Of a stretch of 64,000 nucleotides of DNA, positions 12,954-24,845 are shown piece by piece. A program made the translations under genes and the position numbers. The notes below the pieces were generated by a model, which was given only the letters and a program-made list of their open reading frames with translations, was not told the DNA's origin and made no database searches. Within the stretch, counting starts at the first letter, position 1; each line of letters starts with the position of its first letter. The DNA comes from Neodontobutis hainanensis (Eukaryota; Chordata; Actinopteri; Gobiiformes; Odontobutidae): positions 20,526,501 through 20,590,500 of the forward strand of contig JALDNG010000005.1 in assembly GCA_024349245.1 (NCBI GenBank), written 5' to 3'.

Positions 12954-14405
12954 CAGTTGTGCTCATAAGTTTACATACCCTGGCATAACAGAATTTGTGA
13001 ATCTACCCCACACCCCATTTTTTGGATAATATGAATAACGAAAAAAAAATGTTTTTAACTCATAGTTAGTGGTTGGGTGAAGTCATTTATTGTCAAACAA
13101 TTGTGTTACTCTTTTTAAATCATAATGACAACAGAAACTACCCAAATGACCCTGATCAAAAGTTTACATACCCTGATAATTTTGGCCTGATAACATTCAC
13201 ACTAGTTGAAACAAACAGGTTTGAATGGCTACTAAAAGTAACCATCCTCACCTGTGATATTTTGCTTGTAATCAGTGTGTGTATAAAAGGTCGGTGAGTT
13301 TCTGGGCTCCTGACAGATCTCTCACTGACGTCTGTATTCTGAGTCATGGAAAACGCAAAGAAACTGTCAAAGGATCTGTGGGAAAAGGTAAATAAAGTTA
13401 ATAAAACAGGACAGGGAAATAAAAATTTAAAAAACAAGTCAGCAGTTTAGAAACCTTAATTAAGAAGTGGAAAATGAAAAGGTCAGTTAGACAAATTTCA
13501 GCCACAACTGACAAAACCCACAAATAACTTCAGCTGAAATACAAGACCCTCTGAAAAAAGTGGTGTGGCTGGTTCAAGACACAATAAGGAGGCACTTGGT
13601 TAAGTTGCCAAAAGAAATGCCACAAAGCATCCAGCTTACAATATGCCAAACAGCACAGAGACAAGCCTCAAACCTTCTAGTTATTTGGAGTGATGAGATC
13701 AAAATTTAACTTTTTGCCCACAACCATTAATGTTACATTTGAAGAGGAGTCAACAAAGCCTATGATGAAAGGTACACCATTAATACTGTAAAACATGGAG
13801 GGGGATCGCTGATGTTTTGGGGATGTGTGAGCTACAAAGACACAGAAAAAGATGAATGCTGCATGTTATTAGAAAATACTGGAGGAAAATTTGCACTAAT
13901 CAGCTCGGAAGCTGCGCATGGGACGTATTTGGACGTTCCAACATGACAACGATCCAAAGCATAAGGCCAAGTCGACCTGTCATTGGCTACAGCAGCCTAA
14001 AGTGAACTGGCCATCTCAGTCTCCTGACCTCAGTGTCATTGAGCCACTCTGGGGACAGCCCAAGAATTTACAGAAATTGGAGGCTTTTTTCCTTCTTAGA
14101 AGGAGCAGCTTTACTATCTGAGGAAATAGAGTCTCATCCAAATCTACCAATAAGATTTCAAGCTGTCATTGATGTTAAAGGTGACAACAAATGGTATTAA
14201 GAACTGGAGTATGTAAACTTTTGATCATGGTCATTTTGGGTTATTTGTCATTATAATTTAAAAATAGTTAACACAATTGTTTGACAATAAATGGCTTCAC
14301 CCAACCACTATTTTTGAGTGAAAGAAAAGATTTCAACCATATTGCCTGAAAAGTGACCAAAAATCAGAACTCCTGCCAGGGTATGTAAACTTATGAGCAC
14401 AACTG
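12954..14405 (+). mobile_element. Tc1/mariner DNA transposon, copy 1 (both ends intact)
   Basis: Terminal inverted repeats are CAGTTGTGCTCATAAGTTTA at the left and its complement at the right (ending GAGCACAACTG), flanked by TA on both sides. A second inner repeat pair of the IR/DR type is visible: AAAGTTTACATACCCTG near 13160 and GTATGTAAACTTTTGATCA near 14210. It is 1452 bp long and carries a decayed transposase. Confidence 0.93.
13346..14200 (+). pseudogene. Decayed Tc1 transposase (copy 1)
   Basis: The relic starts at an ATG reading MENAKKLSKDLWEKV, which matches the helix-turn-helix start of Tc1 transposases, and ends GDNKWY before TAA at 14198. Recognisable pieces include KHGGGSLMFWGCVSYK (near 13790), QHDNDPKHKAKSTCHWLQQ with the second catalytic Asp, and WPSQSPDLSVIEPLW with the catalytic Glu. 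Many frameshifts and stops separate them, so it cannot make an active DDE transposase. Confidence 0.92.
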
Positions 14406-14557
14406 TAGGCATTAATTTTGTCCATTCAACCTGCTTTTGGCCTGTTGTCTAATTGTGAGGCAATCTTGTGAGATTTTCAACGCACATGGCTGAGAGGAGT
14501 ACATGGTGGTGGAATGGTTAGCACTAACCCTCACCCTCACAGCAGAAATTGCCCTTA

Positions 14558-14750
14558 AGCTGGGTATACACTGTATGATTTCATTCGTCTTAGACAGAAG
14601 AGGCAGGAACAAAGATGAAAAACAGAACCATCTTATGACCAAAGCTGAGCTACGACAAATATCAAGCAGTTTCTGAAATGTGCATTTTACGATTGTGATC
14701 TATCTATTTTACATTAAGACTACTAGAAATTGTACAGTGTATACCCAGCC
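14558..14750. mobile_element. PIF/Harbinger-like MITE, 193 bp
   Basis: Ends are GCTGGGTATACACTGTA and the inverted TACAGTGTATACCCAGC, flanked by the 3-bp duplication TTA (14555-14557 and 14751-14753). A TWA target site and this length fit a Harbinger-type MITE. No coding capacity. Confidence 0.75.
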
Positions 14751-16032
14751 TTAGTGGATGAGATAGTGCATGGCTGTCTGTTACAATATCAGTGTGATTT
14801 CTAATGGCAAGTGGAAGGATAGATAAAATAAAATAAACGGAAAGCCATTGTTTTGTGTCAGAAGCAACCCCTTAATAACTTTAAAGTTTGTCCATTGATG
14901 CATAAATGATGACATTCCACATGGAGCACTTTGTTTTTTTAATTACATTCTTCCTGCTCTTTCTAGTTGTCTGCAGTCACAGCATTTTCTAGTTGCATTT
15001 TACTCATTGTACCCTGCTTTTTAAGGGGTCTTATCACTATTTGCACTGAACATGAGCGGCACGTCAGCTCAGCATCTCAGCTCCCTTTTTTCATTTACAC
15101 TGAAAGCATCTGTGGAGCAGCACCTCTGTCCCAGTTTCCCAGTTTTGGCAGTTAGTCTGGTGAGATTAATTACACCATAAAGAACCGTATTTAAAAGCCA
15201 GAACAATAAAACACAACAGTTCTTTTTAATTTGCTGTGCCTGATCCAGGTCAGAGGTTGAACAGATAGTAATGGCAGAATTGTATTTTCAAGTTTGTTTA
15301 TGGTTACTTTGTAATGGGCATTTTACATCTCAGTCATATTTACCACATACAACAAATTAACCTGTGCTATAGATTTTTCACAGCAGTGTCATTTTTACAA
15401 GACAAAACAAGTTTTTTTTCAGAGTGCTTTATTTTGCACATGTTCTGAGATGTTCTGTCACTTAAGGATCCAGTTTTGGAATTTTTATATGTAAACATTT
15501 GCCACTGGCACGAAGTTTCAAAAAAACATTTACAATTACAAAAACCTGTAATATCTTGCTTATAAAATGTACTTTTTTGACTCGGAATCATGGGAGTCCA
15601 TTGTTCGGTTTGTTAGGACTTAAACCTGAAGCTTTGAAACCAAACAAAGAGACTCAACAATTCTTACGGATGCTGGCAAGAAACGCCATAATGTCCTAAC
15701 GGGTTCGAGGAGATGTCTGAAGTACTAAGTAGAGAGGTTGAGACTGTACTTATGTGTATGTGTGGGCAGTAAATCACATCTCTTAATACAAAGACAATTT
15801 AAAAACTGCTCACCAAGCTGGACTCCCTCTATGCCCTGTGTATACCTGAGAAATATGCAATTAATTTAAAATAATAGGAGAATCACTTAGAATGCAGTTC
15901 TGATATGATGAAACATTAAATGGCGCGCTCTTTCGAAGCCTTCAAATACATGAGTGTTATCAGCAGTGTTGCCAACTGTTTTCAAAGAAAAGTAGCTAAA
16001 GCCTAGCCAAAAAGTTGCTAAATGTCGCTAGA

Positions 16033-16085
16033 TGACGTCATGTGTAAATTAGCATATTCGTGACGTCATTACGTCGTCACGTCAT
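16033..16085. promoter_or_regulatory. Cluster of TGACGTCA (CRE-type) palindromes
   Basis: Perfect TGACGTCA octamers lie at 16033-16040 and 16061-16068, followed by ACGTCGTCACGTCATC at 16071. These match the CREB/ATF consensus. They sit in a segment (about 15960-16100, TTGCCAACTG...TTGCTAAATGTCGCTAG) that resembles the end of a dispersed DNA repeat, so the motifs may be repeat-borne. Function is not shown. Confidence 0.35.
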
Positions 16086-16692
16086 CATAATAAATTGCAT
16101 ACTTTCTTGCGTTCTGCCTGCCTAATGTGCTTTCTTGACAAATTTGTGCTACATAGTCTCTCCTACTGTATTTTATTATGATATAGCCGACTGTCCCAAT
16201 AAAGCTCTTCTCATTTCTCATCTCAATTGAGTGATCAGCACACAAGAAGAATGGAAATCAAAACGGTCAAACTAAATTCTTTAAATTTAAAATGAAAGAG
16301 AAGCAGATAACCATCGCTAGAAGGGTCTGAATACTCACTACATATATTTTTTTTTAAATGACTGAAAACTTAATTATATCAGTATATAAATAAAAACAGT
16401 ATATCAGATAATAAGGCTTTGTTTGTAATAATGTTGAATATACCTGAGATAAAAATAATGTAATTAGTATAAAGGAAATATACATTTGGTTTTTAAACTT
16501 TTTTCAGAAAATAAAGTAACATCATATTTGCTATTGTGGTCATTTGCAGCTTTATATCCCTGGGTCAAAGATGACCCCACTCGGTAGTCAACAAACGGAT
16601 TGGTAGTATGATGTCTAGAATCAGTTCTGATCAACCCTCTGGTCTTATATGAAACAGACTTAACTGTAATCCTTTTGGACTCTAAATGTTAT

Positions 16693-16722
16693 TAACACTT
16701 TTATATATATATATATATATAT
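16693..16722. repeat. Short (AT)n microsatellite
   Basis: About 10 TA units following TTTTA; otherwise unremarkable. Confidence 0.85.
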
Positions 16723-16812
16723 TTTACACTCATCAAATTTGCTAAACGTGATTTTTGTCTGGAGGTCATAAAGTTTGCAGTGAAGAATAAACTGTTGATG
16801 GCTTGTATTCAG

Positions 16813-16981
16813 GTTGTGTATCATCCCAACTGGCACAGCAGGACCTTGGTGCTGGAGACCAGTAGACCCAGTGTGGAACTGCATGTCCCGTTTGGGGACG
16901 ACTACCTCATTGAGATTAAAGCTCTGAGCGAAGGGGGCGATGGAACCAGCAGCGGGCCCATCCGCATTCCAAAGATGTCCA
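16813..16981 (+). CDS. Contactin exon: second half of FNIII-4 and start of C-terminal linker
   Basis: It encodes VVYHPNWHSRTLVLETSRPS, VELHVPFGDDYLIEIKALSE, GGDGTSSGPIRIPKMS. It completes FNIII-4; YLIEIKALSEGGDGTSS is the F strand and FG loop typical of CNTN3/4/6 proteins, and RIPK begins the membrane-proximal linker. The acceptor is TATTCAG at 16812 (phase 0) and the donor is GTAAGT at 16982 (phase 1). The open frame continues 24 codons past the donor to a stop at 17053, so intron retention would replace the GPI tail with a polar end. Confidence 0.93.
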
Positions 16982-17784
16982 GTAAGTTCCTGAAGACTCC
17001 TCTGAAAATGATTCCATTTGGAGTGAGCAGAGCGGCGCTAATCCCTTGTGACTGAAATGTTTATCAGCATTAGCACAGTTTGAACAAGGCTTTAACTAGA
17101 CGTACATTGCAGCTTTAATAAGACCGCACCAGGCTCATGTATGGACACACAAGGTACACAGTATTCCTGCCAAGAAGAGATGTGTCCGGAGTCCATCTGT
17201 GTGTCTATGACTCAAAGTTTGTTTTATTTTGGCATATTATGCATTTATTTGTATTTAGGCTGTTTTTCAAATGTTGTAGTGGTACCAAAACAGCCAATGC
17301 TTACTATATCATTGTTCACGTCAACTTTGGTACCAACAGTGGTAACAAAAGAATGGAGCAAGATACACTCAGTTGCTGAATTATTGACACTGCTGTACCT
17401 AAATAATGTCACAGAACTACAATTGTTTCTGTAACTCAGAGACTATTTAAATCCATACACTTTCTACCACTTTTGTCATGAGGGACTGGAGCCTCTGTCC
17501 CAGCTGTATTGGGCATGAGGCCAGATACACGCTGGCAGGAACCTGGTCACATTTATTCCCACATACTGTATCCCCTCAAACATGCATGTATTGGAGGGAA
17601 GAAGCTGTGAGACAGGAGTGCTGACCACTTTGCCACTGTGCACATTCTTTGTTCTCCACATTTAGAGGATAACTTGGAGTTAATTTGCAGCCTAGCAATA
17701 GCCAATATATAGCATTAAGAAAACAAAAGGTTTTATGAAGAAGCATTTCTTAAAGAAACTTACTCTCCTCTTTTCCTTCCTCAG
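16982..17784. other. Last contactin intron, 803 bp
   Basis: No repeat recognised. It ends in a strong pyrimidine tract, CTCCTCTTTTCCTTCCTCAG. Confidence 0.8.
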
Positions 17785-17873
17785 GCCTAAACTCAAAAGG
17801 ACGTGTTTGTGTGGTTCCACTGAAGATACACTGTTTGGTGATGGTTTTTATATTTTTACCGATGACTTTGTAG
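17785..17873 (+). CDS. Contactin terminal exon: GPI-attachment signal and stop
   Basis: The base carried from the previous exon plus this exon read SLNSKGRVCVVPLKIH, then CLVMVFIFLPMTL and TAG at 17871. This is the expected layout of a GPI signal: small residues (S, N, S, G) that could hold the omega site, a short polar spacer, then about 13 hydrophobic residues to the very end. The acceptor is TTCCTTCCTCAG at 17784 and the phase matches exactly. Contactin C-terminal tails diverge quickly, so sequence identity is not expected here; the call rests on splice phase, position and hydrophobicity. Confidence 0.85.
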
Positions 17874-18590
17874 TTTACGATGCCTTCACATTTGAGCTAA
17901 ATAAGATTATTTGGATGCTCGGCTGGACTGCAGTGTATCATAAACACTGCTTTGGATACAACACTGGACACATTCTCTCCATAAATGACAAAACTTTTTA
18001 ATTTACTACTTCTCAGCATCTCTGTGTTTAATTAATATGGAGTCATTTTTGGTTGTGATTAAATTCCACTAAAGGGGCTTGCATTAGATCTGCTAAAGAT
18101 GCACATGATTCTAATGAAGCTCTCAGGCTCCGGACTGCTGCTGCCTACTTTATACATGAAACAGTCTGGTCATTAAATACAGTTTTATGAATGCACCACC
18201 GAGTTTAGTTTGAAGAGTTAGGAAATTGTTGAGAAGTCTCTGAGAAGGTTTAACCAAGCTGCTTTGCCTTATAAAGAAACTTTTGCAAACTTACAGATTG
18301 TAATGATTTTACAGTTAAGGGCAGGTTATGTATAGAATGAAAAATGTCCATGTATGATGCTTATTTATGTATTTATTTAATTTTCTTTGTGTATTTTTAG
18401 TGGCCTTTAGGATATGTCTCCCAAGAGTGCTCTATTAAGCTCTAGATTCCATTCTTCATGCAGCCTGGTTGAATTGGTGATCTCTCTTTAGAATATAGGT
18501 TCAGAAAATATGTATTTTTACTTCTGATAATATTTAGTTCATTACAGTATGAAAAGCCGTGGTTTGAGGTTATTAGTGATATTCTAAAGT
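17874..18590 (+). other. Probable 3' UTR and gene end
   Basis: AT-rich sequence after the stop. ATTAAA hexamers at 18058-18063 and 18172-18177 are possible polyadenylation signals; no AATAAA is seen close by. The transcript end cannot be fixed from sequence. Confidence 0.4.
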
Positions 18591-18591
18591 C

Positions 18592-19330
18592 TTTGGCTGT
18601 GTCTGAATGCACTCCCTAGTCCCTACCCCCTCAATCACTATATAGTACAACACTATATAGAGGACTATGTAGTGCACTCAATTAATGAGCGTTTTCGAAC
18701 ACTAGATGACTAGATGTTTTTCTGTTTTCTGCCATTATTTACGTGACTTTGGCTTACATGTTAAAAAAAAACTTAGCTGAGAATAGACTTCTGTAAAAAA
18801 TCACAACACTTGTGAAGTATTAATATAAATGAGCTTATGTGTTTTATTCAACTACTCTTGTCCTATTAATGACCAACACTGACTGGATTATTGCCACTCT
18901 TTTATAAGCGGTAAGCTCTCCTTAGTCCATCTGTATGATTTAATGAAAGCTATTGTCAGTGATTTTTCATCGGAACAAACTATAAATAACAATTTACAAC
19001 GGATTACGTTTCCACAAAAAGTCAAACTCGTGCCTCTAACTTGTTTTATTCAAACCTGTTGTGTTCAGTTTAAAGACATTTCACAGTTGCACTGCTCTCA
19101 ATAATAATATCTAGTTGATAACTAGCTCTCCAACAATTTGCAAAGCACCGTCTATAAACTGCCTAGTGAGCATTGCTGTTCACTACCTTTACTAATGTAT
19201 TGTGGGAAACTTTGAGTGCACTACATTTCAGTCACTAGACATTCGGACACCACTACTGCATTGTGGGAAACTTTGAGTGCACTACATTTCAGTCACTAGA
19301 CATTCGGACACCACTACAAGATGGCATAAT
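18592..19330. repeat. Dispersed DNA-transposon-like repeat with internal 61-bp tandem duplication
   Basis: Starts GGCTGTGTCTGAATGCACTC and contains repeated TATATAGTxCA and TAGTGCACTC motifs; towards the right it holds GTGCACTACATTTCAGTCAC and CATTCGGACACCAC. The motifs at the two sides are inverted relatives (GTGTCTGAATGCACT versus AGTGCACT...ATTCGGACAC). This resembles non-autonomous DNA elements common in fish. The exact right end is unclear. Confidence 0.5.
19200..19317. repeat. Tandem duplication, 61-bp period, two copies
   Basis: TTGTGGGAAACTTTGAGTGC begins at 19200 and again at 19261, and the copies agree through CACCACTAC. Confidence 0.95.
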
Positions 19331-19685
19331 CCTTATATAGCAATTTGTATACAGCCCGTGTCACACATGTCTCTGGAGGATGTCTGAGGAATTGCCTCTA
19401 CACTTTCTCTTGACCTGTACATTCACACATGCACCAAAACTCTCAGAGTTCTCTTCTATGCACAACATCATTTGCTTTTTCTTTAATTTTGTAGGGTATT
19501 CTGTGATAGCATGGAGTCAAAAATGATTGAAATATATTAAGTTAAATGTTTATGTGTGGTAACATCTAGCTTCAGTCCTTATTATGATGACTAAGTAATT
19601 TTTAGTATGTGTTTATTTACTGTCCAGAATAATATGACAGTGTCTATTCTATTCTCCAGACCTGTGCATTGTTATTGCACTAGTC

Positions 19686-20009
19686 CAGGGGTTGGCAACC
19701 CGCGACTCTGTAGCCGCATGTGCCTCTTTCATCCCTCTGACGCAGCTCCCTCTGGCTTTTAAAAATAATTAATGAGTATATAATTATTGTATTTTAATTT
19801 AGTTTGTTCGTTTTTATGTTGTCGCTGTTAATATGCGTCACAAATGCCAATGTGCCACACCCGCCAGTGGTACTAAGAAGTAAAAAATATGTCATACGCA
19901 TTGTTATTTCATTTTAAATATCAAAAGGGTTTTGTGGCTCCCAGTGTTTTTTTTACTGTGGGAAATGGGTCCAAATGGCTCTTTGAGTGGTAAAGGTTGC
20001 TGACCCCTG
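19686..20009. mobile_element. hAT-type MITE with perfect 8-bp target duplication
   Basis: Ends are CAGGGGTTGGCAACC at the left and GGTTGCTGACCCCTG at the right (inverted, one mismatch). The element is flanked by CACTAGTC on both sides (19678-19685, 20010-20017). An 8-bp duplication and CAGGG ends fit the hAT superfamily. It is 324 bp with no coding capacity. Confidence 0.9.
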
Positions 20010-20017
20010 CACTAGTC

Positions 20018-22500
20018 CTTTGTTTTCAGTTGAAATACCAAGAACTGATCAACTTTCTTTCGCCTGAATCTGCAGTGTCACGACTGTAATACTGTTGTAT
20101 TAAGATGCAAAGACATCTCTGTGAGATGAAGACCTCTCAATAAACTTTCATATTGAAACCCTTTAATGTGTGTCTGGATTTGAGCCCTACAGGATATTTC
20201 TCAGGGAAATGGGATTTCAGTAGTGTTAGGGATTTTAGAAATGTGCTTACCCTTATGGCAGAAATGTGACAGAATATATGCAGAAGTTGACAGATCATAC
20301 CTGACCAGTCTACACCTTCCTCGGACACCAATGTGGTAGCCTGGAGCCAATGCCACTTCTTGATAATGTTCAAATAACTCGCCTCTAAGCCATACTTTAA
20401 TTGGCTGAACATATTTCCAATTATTATGGCACCCTAGTTTTGTAGTGACACAATTATGTTAAGTATCCTTTACTCATCTTCTAACTTATCTGTATGTTTA
20501 TCCTAATTTTTAAGCAAATGTTGTTCATGTCAACACACTTTATGAGAGTAGCTCATATCTGATAGATGTAAGGCCATGTTGATGTTAGACGTCTTTCTGG
20601 ATAACTCAACTCCGAGGCTAACTTCTATTAGACATCTTTCTTTGATATAGCTTTGTGTTTATTTTGATGTAATACAAGGCTACTTTTTATCTAACATAGC
20701 ATAGCATAGCCAGACTTGAATGGTCAGAAATGTCATATAGTCTGTGTTGATGGCACACCTTCTTTTAAAGGACAGTAGTTAAAAGAAAGTTTTAGCAAAT
20801 GACTTTTCCCAGATACAATCTAATGGTCTCCCATAAAAAGAACATGTGGGTGTCTCCTTCAGACAAGGCTGTCATTAATTTAGCTTCTTGACTCAACTAG
20901 GAATAACAACAATGGCACCTTGAAAAATGAGAAAAACACAACACAAAAGAACACAGTAGGAAAGTGGATTAGGTTGGATTTATTTAGACTTAGAAGTCAC
21001 TTGGACCTGTCATGACTGCAATGTCTTTTTCACTCAAGTTTCCCTTTACTGCAAAATACACGATTTTAACTATTGGCCGTGTAGTTCAAAGCAGAACACA
21101 AACTTTGACATTATTTTAAAAGGAGATGGTTGCAAACAGAAGTGTGTTGCCCTATGTGTAACTGTGCAAAACCTCATATTTTCATCTGTAGCTATGCACA
21201 AAATAAAGAATGCTTCAGGATAAGAACCCTGAGAAAAATGTTCCGTCCTGACCAATGAGGACCAATTAGAGAAAATACTACAGACCCAAATTACTGTTGA
21301 CCAAAATCTGTTAGAAACAATAGTATATGTTAATAAATATTAATTGTGCAACTTCTGTGTCATGAATAGAAGACAGCATTCTGAATATTTTCTTACACAA
21401 GACATGCATTGATACACAACCAAAATTGCAAAGCTACATCTTGCTGAGAGCAGAAATTTCTGTCGGAATAAACCAAATAAAAAGAGCCCAGACATAAACC
21501 AATGAGGAGGTTTTAGGGTAGGTTTCATTTGGCTTATTTTTCATCCTCCAGTACACTCTCCTCCTCTCTTTGATTCTTAGTCCTGCCCAGCGAGGAGACA
21601 GGAGAGATGATAGAAGTGCAATGGTCCTCTTCTCAGGAGACAGCAACATCTGTTTATGCCTTTTTAACAGCTGGAATCTACTGACCCAACCTATACCACA
21701 ACTGTGGAAAGACTGACAGAAGTAATTTCTCTACATTGGTTTAACACTTTAAAATGACGCATACCTCTAATATATTTGCTACTTTGCTCGCAATATGCAC
21801 TTAGTTTCCATTTCTGAACATCTAGGTAACAGCCTTCTCTAGCCTCTGTTTCTGAACTAATCAAAGCAGTATTGGATCCTTTGCCAAATTCATAAAGACA
21901 TGATTATTATTCCCCCCAGAGCCATCATCTGACAGATTACTGCAGATCTGGGAGCAGATTGTATCATGTGACTGTGCAGAATGTGTAATGAGAGTTATGT
22001 ACATACTTGGTGCAGGTTGGTATCACTGATGAAGATCCAGTTTGAGCCAATTAAACGTATAATGGATTAGAGACTTTATCCTCAGCATTAGTCTGGGGAG
22101 TTAGGATCAGGAGTATGGCGGAACCCCTCTGATCTCAGCTCATGATCTCAGAGTCAGAAATATATTGATTTTCTGTGAACATGGAGAAAGGGAGCAGTGG
22201 CCTTTTAAGAGTAAACATATCATTCAAGTCTAAAAATACATTCTATCTCCATCATGACACCTCCATCAAAATTTGAACATTAATAATATTTAATCATAAT
22301 TGAGGTTGATAAAAACAATCCTTTTACCAAAAGTAACAAAAGATTAATGCCAACCTAAATTAAAACCAAACTTTTTTCAATACAGAAATGTATACAGAAC
22401 TCAAATCTTTGGTAGTTAAATTACAATTGAAAACAAAATGTGCGAGCAATATATAGCATACTGTACAATCTACAAATGAAGATTCTGATAACTAATTGTT
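20018..22500. other. Intergenic DNA without recognised features
   Basis: AT-rich with only short open frames of no coding character. A five-base direct repeat (CATAGCATAGC at about 20697) is trivial. Confidence 0.6.
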
Positions 22501-22504
22501 AACT

Positions 22505-24845
22505 TCCTCCTTGATACCAAAGCGTTCCAAGGCCAGCCGAGAGACATAGTCCCTCCAGCATGTCCTAGGTCATCCCTGGGGTCTCCTGCCATGCCCGGAA
22601 CACCTCCCTAGGGAGCCGTCCATGAGGCATCCTAAACAGACGCCTGAGCCACCTCATCTGGCTTCTCTAGATTTGGAGGAGCAGCAGCTCTACTTTGAGC
22701 TCCTCCTGAGTGACCAAGCTCCTCACCCTATCTCTAAGGGAGTGCTCTGCCACCCTGCAAAGAAAGTAAATTTCGGCCACCTGTATTTAGGATGTTGTTC
22801 TTTCATAGGTGAGAGTAGGAACGTAGATCGACCGGTAAATCGAGAGCTTTGTCTTGCAGCTCAGCTCCTTCTTTACCCGACAGACCGATACATCGACCAC
22901 ATTAGTGCAGAAGCTGCATCCCAACTTCTCAACTTGAGGCAGGAGCTCTCCCCCAACCTGAAGGGTGCAAGCCACCCTTTTCCGATTAAAAACCATGGTC
23001 TCGGACTTGGAGGTGCTGATCCTCATCCCAGCTGCTTCACATTCGGCTGCAAACCATCCCAGTGCACACTGAGGGTCCTGGCTTGATGGAGCCAACAGCA
23101 TCTGCAAAAAGCAGAGACAAGATTCTGTGATCCTCAAACTAGACTCCCTCCAGCCCCTGGCTGAGCATTAAAATCCAATCCTTAAAGGTAATAAACAAGA
23201 ATGGTGACAAGTGCAGCCCTATTGGAGTCCAACATGCACCAGGAACAGGTCTGACTTACTGCCGGCAATGCGAACCAAGCTCCTGCTCCGGTCGTACAGG
23301 GACCGAACAGCCCTTAGCAAAGGGCCCCGGACCCCATAATCCCAGAGCACCCCCCACAGGGCGCCACAAGGGACACAGTCGAATGCCTTCTCCAGAAATA
23401 CAAAGCACATGTGGACTGCTTGGGCAAACTCCCATAAACCCTCCAGCAACCTGGAGAGGGTATAGAGCTGGTCCAGTGTTCCACTACTCGGGAAAAATAC
23501 TGCATTGTTTTTCCTCTCCAGCACACTGGCATAGACTTTCCCAGGGAGGCTAAGGAGTGTGATCCCTCTTTAGTTGGAAAACACCCTCCGGTCACCATTC
23601 TTGAAAAGAGGGACCACCACCCCGGTCTGCCAGTCCAGAGGTACTGTCCCCAAACGCCACGCAATATTGCAGAGGTGTGTCAGCCAAGACAGCCCCACAA
23701 CTTTCAAAGACTTAAGGTACTCATCCATCCCCGGTGCCTTGCCACCAAGGAGCTTTCCAACTACCTCAGTGACTTCAGCTTGGGTAATGGATGAGTCCAC
23801 CTCTGAGCCCTCGGCCTCTGCTTCCTCAGTGGAAGACATGTCGGTGGGGTGGGGTTGAGGAGATCCTCGAAGTATTCCTTCCACCGTCCAACAATGTCCC
23901 CAGTTGAAGTTAGCAGGTTCCCACCTCCAATGTAAACAAGTTTGGCAGGGCGTTGCTTCCCTCTCCTTAGGCGCCGGGAAAGCAGCCCCTGCCAAACTTA
24001 GAAGGACCTTCTTCATGGCCTCACCAAACTACCCCCAGACTCGAGGTTTTGCCTCCACAACCACCTGGGCTGCAGCCCGCTTGGCATGTTGGTACTCATC
24101 AGCTGCCTTAGGAGTCCCACGAGCCAACTAGGCTTGATAGTTCTCCTTCTTCAGCTTGACGGCATCCCTTACTTCCGGTGTCCACCACCGGGTTTGGTGG
24201 TAGCTGCCACGACAGGCATCGGAGACTTAACGGCCACAGCTCCGAGTGGTCGTGTCAACAATTGAGTTGGAGAACATGGTCCACTCAGAATCAATGTCTC
24301 CATCCTTCCTTGGAATCTAGTCGAAGCTCTGCCGGAGGTGGGAGTTGAAGATCTCTCTGACAGGGGACTTGGTCAAATGTTCCCATCAGACCCTCACAGT
24401 ACGTTTGGGTCTGCCAAGTCTTTCCAGCTTTCTCCCCCGTCATCGGATCTAACTCACCACCAGGTGGTGATCAGTTGACAGCTCCGCCCCTCTCTTCACC
24501 TGAGTGTCCAAGACATAGGGCTGGAGGTCAGATGAAACAACTACAAAGTCAAAGTAAATCATCAACCTCTGGCCTAGGGTGTTCTGGGTAACACATGCAC
24601 TAATGGACACCCATATGCTTAAACATTGTGTTCGTTATGGACAAACTGTCACTAGCACAGAAGTCCATTAACAGAACACCACTCGGGTTCAGATCCGGGG
24701 GGCTGTTCCTCCAGGTGTGACAGTCGGTAGCCACGTGAGCGTTACAGTCGGTTGGAGCACCAAGAAGGCCGAGTACTCTGCACTGCCATTTGGACCGTAA
24801 GCACAAACGACAGTGAAAGACTTATCCCCAACCCGAAGGCGCATT
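22505..24845 (-). mobile_element. Decayed non-LTR retrotransposon (Rex/RTE-like LINE), 5' truncated
   Basis: Minus-strand frames carry successive pieces of a LINE polyprotein. From its 5' side they are an endonuclease-side fragment (HTWRNSPPDLNPSGVLLMDF, 24,600-24,806), a linker and RT start (GGKAPGMDEYLKSLKVVGL, PLDWQTGVVVPLFKNGDRR, 23,570-24,016), an RT palm piece (VHMCFVFLEKAFDCVP, 23,219-23,524) and an RT/thumb piece (AAGMRISTSKSETMVF, KLSIYRSIYVPTLTYE, 22,787-23,137). Stops and frameshifts break it repeatedly, and the catalytic (F/Y)xDD segment is not legible. The 3' end is near 22,505. The clade is a guess from the GGKAPGMDE and EKAFDRVP-type motifs. Confidence 0.85.

Larger units (their letters stand above)
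12558..16812. other. Contactin intron of 4.3 kb
   Basis: Contains a Tc1 element (12954-14405), a Harbinger-like MITE (14558-14750), a TGACGTCA cluster (16033-16085) and an AT microsatellite (16693-16722). The rest, including 14760-15960 and 16090-16690, shows no assignable feature. Confidence 0.75.

Noticed and set aside
22622..24131. Plus-strand ORFs (for example 154 aa at 22,622)
   Set aside because: They are antisense shadows of the decayed LINE on the minus strand.
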